Both the position numbers and the translations under genes were made by a program. Below, in pieces: positions 5,332 to 7,242 of a stretch of 7,242 nucleotides of DNA. The DNA comes from Acidimicrobiaceae bacterium (lineage in GTDB: Bacteria > Actinomycetota > Acidimicrobiia > Acidimicrobiales > Salinilacustritrichaceae). The stretch lies in contig DMTU01000336.1 of NCBI GenBank assembly GCA_003476595.1, forward strand, positions 1 to 7,242, in the 5' to 3' direction. Position 1 is the stretch's first letter. Each line of letters starts with the position of its first letter. Under the pieces are notes generated by a model. It did no database searches. It saw only the letters and a program-made list of their open reading frames with translations, and was not told the DNA's origin.

Positions 5332-6441
5332 TCATGCGGTGTCCGTGCGCTCGAGCGGGCCGCCGCTGACCTCTCGGGCCAGCTCGCGGTAGGCGATCGC
5401 CCCGCGTGAGCGCGGGTCGAAGGCCAGGATCGGCTGGCCGTACGACGGCGCCTCGGACAGGCGGACCGTGCGCGGGATGACGATGCGGCAGACCTTGTCC
5501 CCGAAGTGGTCCCGCACCTCGGTGACGACCTGGTCGGCGAGCTTGGTCCGGGCGTCGTACATCACGCACACGAACGTCGACACGACCAGGGACTGGTTGA
5601 GGTTGCGCTGCACCAGCGACACGTTGCGCAGCAGCTGGCCCAGGCCCTCGAGGGCGTAGTACTCGCACTGGATGGGCACGAGCACCTCGGCCGCCGCGGC
5701 CAGGCCGTTCACGGTCAGCAGCCCGAGCGAGGGTGGGCAGTCGATCAGCATGTAGTCGTAGTCGTCGGCCACCGACTGCAGGGCGTGGCGGAGCCGGAGC
5801 TCCCGGGAGAAGGCGGGGACCAGCTCGATCTCCGCACCGGCCAGGTCCAGGCTCGACGGGGCGACGAAGAGGTTCTTCATCGCCGTGGCCTCGATGGTGT
5901 CATCGATCGGGGCCTCGTGGATGATGACGTCGTACATCGACAGCTGCAGGTCGCGGATGTTGATCCCGAGGCCGGTGCTGGCGTTGCCCTGGGGGTCGAG
6001 GTCCACGACCAGGGTCCGGTAGCCGGCCTCGGCCAGCGCGGCGGCGAGGTTCACGGTGGTCGTGGTCTTGCCGACCCCGCCCTTCTGGTTCGCCACCGCC
6101 ATGATCCGGGGGAGGGCGTTCCCGGCCGCATCCCGGCGCTGCGCCGGCGCGTCGCGCTCCGGGGCGGGGCCCGCCGGCAGGTCGGGCAGCGCGTCACGAC
6201 CGGGCAGGCCCCCGACCTCGAGACGAGCATCGTCGGGCATCTGGACCGGTCGGGGTGCCGGCGGCACCGGTGCGGGGGACGCCTCCACCTCATCGGCGGG
6301 GGCCGTCACGACCTCCCCCTCACCGTGCTCGGACGCTGCGCCCGACACGGCGGCCTCGTGGGCGTCCTGCTCGTCGGCGGCGGCACGCAGCCGTTCGAAG
6401 ATGCCATCGCTGCGGGACGGGACCGGATCGGCATCAGACAC
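5332..6441 (-). CDS. parA: Chromosome-partitioning ATPase ParA with N-terminal extension
   Basis: This is a deviant Walker ATPase that binds the nucleoid and pulls ParB-parS complexes. From GTG 6441 it has 369 residues. The ATPase domain has KGGVGKTTT (Walker A', 120-128, signature lysine K120), VVDLDPQGNAS (145-155) and Walker B MLIDCPPS (231-238), then EYYALEGLGQLL and RTVRLSEAPSYGQPI, all typical. About 112 residues precede it: a short predicted helix (GIFERLRAAADEQDAHEAAV, 13-32) and a Pro/Ala/acid-rich, probably disordered stretch. The start is set by a promoter, TTGACC-N18-CACCAT, whose predicted transcript begins at GTG 6441. An upstream TTG (6477) in the same frame is the -35 box itself and an unlikely start. 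The stop overlaps the longer parB start option by ATGA. Four parS sites lie directly upstream. Confidence 0.95.
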   Translation of the reverse strand: MSDADPVPSRSDGIFERLRAAADEQDAHEAAVSGAASEHGEGEVVTAPADEVEASPAPVPPAPRPVQMPDDARLEVGGLPGRDALPDLPAGPAPERDAPAQRRDAAGNALPRIMAVANQKGGVGKTTTTVNLAAALAEAGYRTLVVDLDPQGNASTGLGINIRDLQLSMYDVIIHEAPIDDTIEATAMKNLFVAPSSLDLAGAEIELVPAFSRELRLRHALQSVADDYDYMLIDCPPSLGLLTVNGLAAAAEVLVPIQCEYYALEGLGQLLRNVSLVQRNLNQSLVVSTFVCVMYDARTKLADQVVTEVRDHFGDKVCRIVIPRTVRLSEAPSYGQPILAFDPRSRGAIAYRELAREVSGGPLERTDTA

Positions 6442-6447
6442 CGACCC

Positions 6448-6477
6448 ATGGTGCTTGCCAGCGCGAGGGCGGGTCAA
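6448..6477 (-). promoter_or_regulatory. parA promoter, leaderless
   Basis: On the minus strand, TTGACC (6477-6472) matches five of six bases of TTGACA. After 18 bases comes CACCAT (6453-6448), which keeps the A2 and T6 that matter most in -10 elements. Six more bases lead to GTG 6441. Its upstream edge is 13 bp from the first parS site, so ParB loading or spreading could repress or modulate it. Confidence 0.6.
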
Positions 6478-6490
6478 GGACCGTCGACAC

Positions 6491-6504
6491 GTTTCACGTG
6501 GAAC
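6491..6504. promoter_or_regulatory. parS site 1
   Basis: GTTTCACGTGGAAC differs from the parS core GTTTCACGTGAAAC at one base in the right half. It is the site closest to the parA promoter. Confidence 0.9.
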
Positions 6505-6528
6505 GTCGAGGGTTTGGGTGCGGTGAAC

Positions 6529-6542
6529 GTTTCACGTGGAAC
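6529..6542. promoter_or_regulatory. parS site 2
   Basis: GTTTCACGTGGAAC, identical to site 1 and in the same orientation. Its centre is 38 bp from that of site 1. Confidence 0.9.
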
Positions 6543-6566
6543 ACGAAGCGCCGCCAGGCGGTAGAT

Positions 6567-6580
6567 GTTTCACGTGGAAC
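6567..6580. promoter_or_regulatory. parS site 3
   Basis: GTTTCACGTGGAAC with T before and A after, so the 16-mer (6566-6581) differs from TGTTTCACGTGAAACA at one base. This is the best match of the four, with its centre 38 bp from site 2. Confidence 0.92.
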
Positions 6581-6602
6581 ATCGAGGCCGGGTACGACCA
6601 CC

Positions 6603-6616
6603 GTTCCACGTGGAAC
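6603..6616. promoter_or_regulatory. parS site 4
   Basis: GTTCCACGTGGAAC is a perfect palindrome carrying the variant half on both sides, two bases from the core consensus. Its centre is 36 bp from site 3, and it ends 14 bp before the end of the uridine kinase gene. The 153-bp gap from 6478 to 6630 holds these four sites and nothing else that I can identify. Confidence 0.85.
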
Positions 6617-6630
6617 AGCACACTCGATGA

Positions 6631-7242
6631 TCAGCGGCGCCCGGCCAGGAGGGATTCGACCCGGGAGGTCACCAGGTCGACGCCGACGACGTTCTCCACG
6701 CCCCGAGGCACGATGACGTCGGCCCACCGCTTCGACGGCTCCACGAACTCGAGGTGCATGGGCTGCACCGTGCGCTCGTACTGGGCGAGCACGTCCTCGA
6801 CGGTGCGCCCCCGCTCGAGGACGTCGCGGCGGATTCGCCGCAGGAGACGCAGGTCAGCGTCCGCGTCGACGTAGACCTTGACGTCGATCAGCTCCCGGAT
6901 GCTCGCGGACGCGAACAGCAGGATCCCCTCGACGAGGACCACCGGGCGGGGTTCGACCCGATCCCGCCCATCCGACCGGGTGAAGGTGGCGTAGTCGTAC
7001 CGGGGGCTGTGGACCACATCGCCCCGGACGAGTGCCCGCACGTGCTCGACGAAGAGCTCGTCGTCGAAGGAGGACGGATGGTCGACGTTGACCGCAAGTC
7101 GGTCCTCGGCTGGGAGGTGGCCGAGATCGTGGTAGTAGCGGTCGTGGCGCAGGACCGCGACCCGCTCGGCGCCGACCTGGTCGATGATGCGGTCCACCAC
7201 GCTGGTCTTGCCCGACCCGGACCCGCCCGCCACGCCGAGCAC
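6631..7242 (-). CDS. udk: Uridine kinase (5' partial, runs off the window)
   Basis: This enzyme phosphorylates uridine and cytidine with GTP or ATP in pyrimidine salvage, in the cytoplasm. The visible 203 residues begin at the window edge with (V)LGVAGGSGSGKTSVV, where GGSGSGKT is the P-loop. Then come HDRYYHDL and DHPSSFDDELFVEHV (nucleoside-binding region), HSPRYDYATFTR, VVLVEGILLF (Walker B-like), and the lid region DLRLLRRIRRDVLERGRTVEDVLAQYERTVQPMHLEFVEPSKRWADVIVPRG, all characteristic of Udk. The codon at the edge is GTG, but family members usually carry several residues before 'GVAGGSGSGKT', so the true start is probably outside. It is co-directional with parA and separated from it by the parS cluster. 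This is not the gene usually found upstream of parA (rsmG). Confidence 0.93.
   Translation of the reverse strand: MLGVAGGSGSGKTSVVDRIIDQVGAERVAVLRHDRYYHDLGHLPAEDRLAVNVDHPSSFDDELFVEHVRALVRGDVVHSPRYDYATFTRSDGRDRVEPRPVVLVEGILLFASASIRELIDVKVYVDADADLRLLRRIRRDVLERGRTVEDVLAQYERTVQPMHLEFVEPSKRWADVIVPRGVENVVGVDLVTSRVESLLAGRR

Noticed and set aside
5495..5503. DnaA-box-like TTGTCCCCG
   Set aside because: Only seven of nine matches to TTGTCCACA and located within the parA coding sequence.
5306..5668. N-terminal extension giving a 424-residue ParB
   Set aside because: The added part overlaps the end of parA in another frame and reads as Arg/Pro/Ala-rich shadow. ParB begins properly at 5305 or 5335.
6500..6524. 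GGAAC in parS site 1 as an ECF -35 element
   Set aside because: The right half of every site contains GGAAC, so it is explained by parS, and no matching -10 (CGTC or GTT) follows at the right distance.
5506..6564. Plus-strand open frame opposite parA, running into the parS sites
   Set aside because: Shadow of parA, whose Walker motifs are intact on the other strand. It reads His/Gly/Val-rich and would use parS DNA as coding sequence.

Overview
The window is a high-GC actinobacterial chromosome segment. Its gene order closely follows a conserved neighbourhood near the replication origin that is best known from Mycobacterium tuberculosis: MurJ/MviN-like protein, ECF sigma factor (SigM), its membrane anti-sigma factor, thioredoxin reductase, thioredoxin, then ParB and ParA on the opposite strand, with a parS cluster. 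The very high GC, ATGA gene overlaps, leaderless promoters and a discoidin-like tail on the first gene fit a deep actinobacterial lineage. Acidimicrobiia is my best guess, but it is inferred from synteny and sequence style only.

Left part (1-1967, + strand): the C-terminal end of a large envelope protein with a discoidin-like domain, an ECF sigma factor, and a single-pass membrane anti-sigma factor that overlaps the sigma gene by ATGA. The start of the sigma gene is uncertain. The best-placed promoter and N-terminus point to an ATC codon at 502, and the nearest ordinary start is GTG at 535. An ECF-type promoter pattern lies in the non-conserved 3' tail of the sigma gene, just before the anti-sigma start.

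Middle part (2026-4213): two small membrane protein genes of unknown function diverge from a 45-bp gap with back-to-back -10 elements. The rightward one overlaps trxB by ATGA, and trxA follows after an 86-bp gap. That gap holds an exact match to the Streptomyces SigR / mycobacterial SigH promoter consensus (GGAAT-N18-GTT), the classical thiol-oxidative-stress promoter of thioredoxin genes.

Intergenic 4214-4393: trxA and parB converge on a 180-bp stretch. It contains a perfect DnaA box and five small hairpins, three of them directly abutting and ending next to the parB stop codon.

Right part (4394-7242, - strand): parB and parA form an overlapping operon. parA has a convincing leaderless promoter. 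Just upstream of it lie four parS sites with centres 38, 38 and 36 bp apart. Beyond them is the end of a uridine kinase gene that runs off the window.

Together these genes cover envelope stress sensing (sigma/anti-sigma), disulfide reduction (TrxB reduces TrxA with NADPH) and origin segregation (ParB on parS, moved by the ParA ATPase). All recognisable genes belong to known families. I see no phage, insertion sequence, CRISPR array, tRNA or rRNA. The points that deserve a second look are regulatory: promoter architecture, the parS array, the structured intergenic region and the sigma factor start.
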